Source: Sphingobium sp.
GTDB taxonomy: Bacteria; Pseudomonadota; Alphaproteobacteria; Sphingomonadales; Sphingomonadaceae
NCBI GenBank assembly: GCA_030148625.1
Contig: JASBTC010000264.1
Span: 1 to 13,348, forward strand
DNA: 13,348 nt
Direction of reading: 5' to 3'
Numbering within the stretch: position 1 is the stretch's first letter; each line of letters starts with the position of its first letter. Below the pieces are notes generated by a model, which was not told where the DNA came from, ran no database searches, and saw only the letters and a program-made list of their open reading frames with translations. Positions 12,346-13,348 of this stretch are shown one piece after another. Position numbers and translations under genes: made by a program.

Positions 12346-12376
12346 CCTATATGGGCGCACCATGTCGCAGGATCAA
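12346..12376 (-). promoter_or_regulatory. Heat-shock (sigma-32)-type promoter of lon
   Basis: The minus strand reads TTGATC (12376-12371), 17 bp, then CATATA within GCCCATATAGG (12356-12346). The CCCATATA block matches the sigma-32 -10 pattern CCCCATnT, and CATTGATCC approximates the CTTGAAA -35. The transcript would start near 12340, about 20 nt before the lon ATG. Control by heat shock is known for lon in many proteobacteria; here it is inferred from the match. Confidence 0.55.
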
Positions 12377-12423
12377 TGAATCCGGCGGCACGCTCTGCGC
12401 GGCGACCGCGTCGTCGAGCGCGG

Positions 12424-12963
12424 TCAATGCTTGGACTGCGTCATCCTGTCGACATAGGCGATGCCGATCGCCGACGCGATGAAGCACATATGGATGATGG
12501 TCTGCCACATCACCCCGGTCTCGGTCACCCGGCTGGTGGCGGTGCCGAGCGCGCCGGCCTCGATGAACGTGCGCAGCAGGTGGATCGACGAAATGCCGAT
12601 GATGGCCATCGCCAGCTTCACCTTGAGCACGCCGGCATTCACATGGCTCAGCCATTCGGGCTGGTCGGGATGACCCTCCAGCCGCAGCCGCGACACGAAG
12701 GTCTCGTAACCGCCGACGATCACCATCACCAGCAGGTTGGAGATCATCACCACGTCGATCAGCCCGAGCACGACCAGCATGATCTGCTGCTCGCTGAACT
12801 CCCAGGCGTGCAGCACCAGATGCTTCAGTTCCTTGAGGAACAGAAAGACATAGACGCATTGCGCGACGATCAGGCCGACATAGAGCGGCAATTGCAGCCA
12901 GCGAGAGCTGAAGATCAGCGCCGGCAAGGGGCGAAGCCGCACGGTTTCGCTCCGGTCGCTCAT
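12424..12963 (-). CDS. yqhA: YqhA/UPF0114 family integral membrane protein
   Basis: A 179-residue inner-membrane protein of the UPF0114 (YqhA, TIGR00645) family, whose function is not established. Four membrane segments are visible at about 24-43 (QLPLYVGLIVAQCVYVFLFL), 62-84 (MLVVLGLIDVVMISNLLVMVIV), 113-131 and 151-171. Family wording includes SRWLQLPLYVGL, LIDVVMISNLLVMVIVGGYE, WLSHVNAGVLKVKLA and ISSIHLLRTF. I chose the ATG at 12963 because GGACG lies 7 bp upstream and the conserved part follows at once; an ATG at 12978 would add five residues. It sits between clpX and lon on the same strand, 37 bp after clpX, so it is probably transcribed with clpX. A hairpin GACCGCG/CGCGGTC (12404-12425) overlaps its stop codon. 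Confidence 0.9.
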   Translation of the reverse strand: MSDRSETVRLRPLPALIFSSRWLQLPLYVGLIVAQCVYVFLFLKELKHLVLHAWEFSEQQIMLVVLGLIDVVMISNLLVMVIVGGYETFVSRLRLEGHPDQPEWLSHVNAGVLKVKLAMAIIGISSIHLLRTFIEAGALGTATSRVTETGVMWQTIIHMCFIASAIGIAYVDRMTQSKH

Positions 12964-13000
12964 GGTTCGTCCAGTCATTGCTTATCGTGAAACGAAGGAA

Positions 13001-13348
13001 TCAGGCGGCGTCGCCCGCCTTCTTCTCCTTCTTGGCGAAGACCCGGACGGGTTCCTTGCGGCCCTCGACCACGTCCTTGTCGATCATCACCTCGTCGACG
13101 CCGTCCATGCCGGGCAGGTCGAACATGGTGTCGAGCAGGATCGCCTCGAGGATCGAGCGGAGGCCGCGCGCGCCGGTCTTGCGTTCGATCGCCTTCTTGC
13201 CGACCGAAACCAGAGCGTCGTCGGTGAAGCCGAGCTTCACTTCCTCCATCTCGAACAGCTTCTGATATTGTTTGACCAGGGCGTTCTTCGGCTCCGACAG
13301 GATCTTCACCAGCGCGTCGATGTCGAGATCCTCGAGCGTCGCGATGAC
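13001..13348 (-). CDS. clpX: ATP-dependent Clp protease ATP-binding subunit ClpX (C-terminal 115 residues; start outside window)
   Basis: ClpX unfolds proteins and feeds them to the ClpP peptidase. Only the C-terminal small AAA+ domain is present: [40 protein letters not shown], then the sensor-2 stretch [12 protein letters not shown] with its conserved Arg, [10 protein letters not shown], and a charged tail [11 protein letters not shown]. The frame is open to the right edge ([11 protein letters not shown] at the border). The order clpX, then lon, then hupB is the classical proteobacterial one, here with a yqhA-type gene inserted. Confidence 0.97.
   Translation of the reverse strand, partial: VIATLEDLDIDALVKILSEPKNALVKQYQKLFEMEEVKLGFTDDALVSVGKKAIERKTGARGLRSILEAILLDTMFDLPGMDGVDEVMIDKDVVEGRKEPVRVFAKKEKKAGDAA

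Noticed and set aside
9715..12990. A 1091-codon open frame on the plus strand across lon and the yqhA-like gene
   Set aside because: It lies antisense to two clearly recognisable genes, is rich in Arg, His, Gln and Asp as expected for the complement of GC-rich coding DNA, and shows no domain signature.

Overview
The window is GC-rich chromosomal DNA from an alphaproteobacterium, most likely a sphingomonad (order Sphingomonadales). This rests on the codon choice, the long TonB-dependent receptor with an EDIVVTGR-type TonB box, and the clpX-lon-hupB block. There are no phage, plasmid or insertion-sequence genes.

Layout. Positions 1-2411 (minus strand) hold the start of a type II secretion operon: gspC, then gspD, which overlap by one base; gspD runs off the left edge. 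A 2-oxoglutarate/Fe(II) prolyl-hydroxylase-like gene (2551-3201, plus) diverges from it and ends at a REP-like inverted repeat (3251-3333). From 7675 down to 3345 (minus) lie a beta-helix lipoprotein with a Pro-Thr linker and a TonB-dependent outer-membrane receptor, probably one operon. Diverging from that pair is an exported S51-family peptidase (8027-8809, plus). A tRNA-Val(CAC) (8891-8965, minus) comes next, then the protein quality-control and nucleoid block on the minus strand: hupB, lon, a yqhA-type membrane protein gene, and the 3' end of clpX at the right edge.

How the genes may work together. Both minus-strand envelope operons carry a PhoB-box-like element upstream: GTCAC-N6-GTCAT (followed by two weaker GTC repeats at the same 11-bp pitch) before the lipoprotein gene, and GTCAT-N6-GTCAT before gspC. 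A phosphate-starvation set made of a type II secretion system, a surface lipoprotein and a TonB receptor is therefore the best reading of positions 1-7850. It resembles, from memory, the Caulobacter crescentus ElpS lipoprotein, which is made under phosphate starvation and lies next to a type II secretion cluster. The transported ligand and the function of the lipoprotein cannot be read from the sequence.

The right half is housekeeping. lon has a promoter that looks like the heat-shock (sigma-32) type, hupB has its own TTGACA promoter, and the spacers around hupB are unusually rich in stem-loops, including two mutually exclusive hairpins that end in a T-run.
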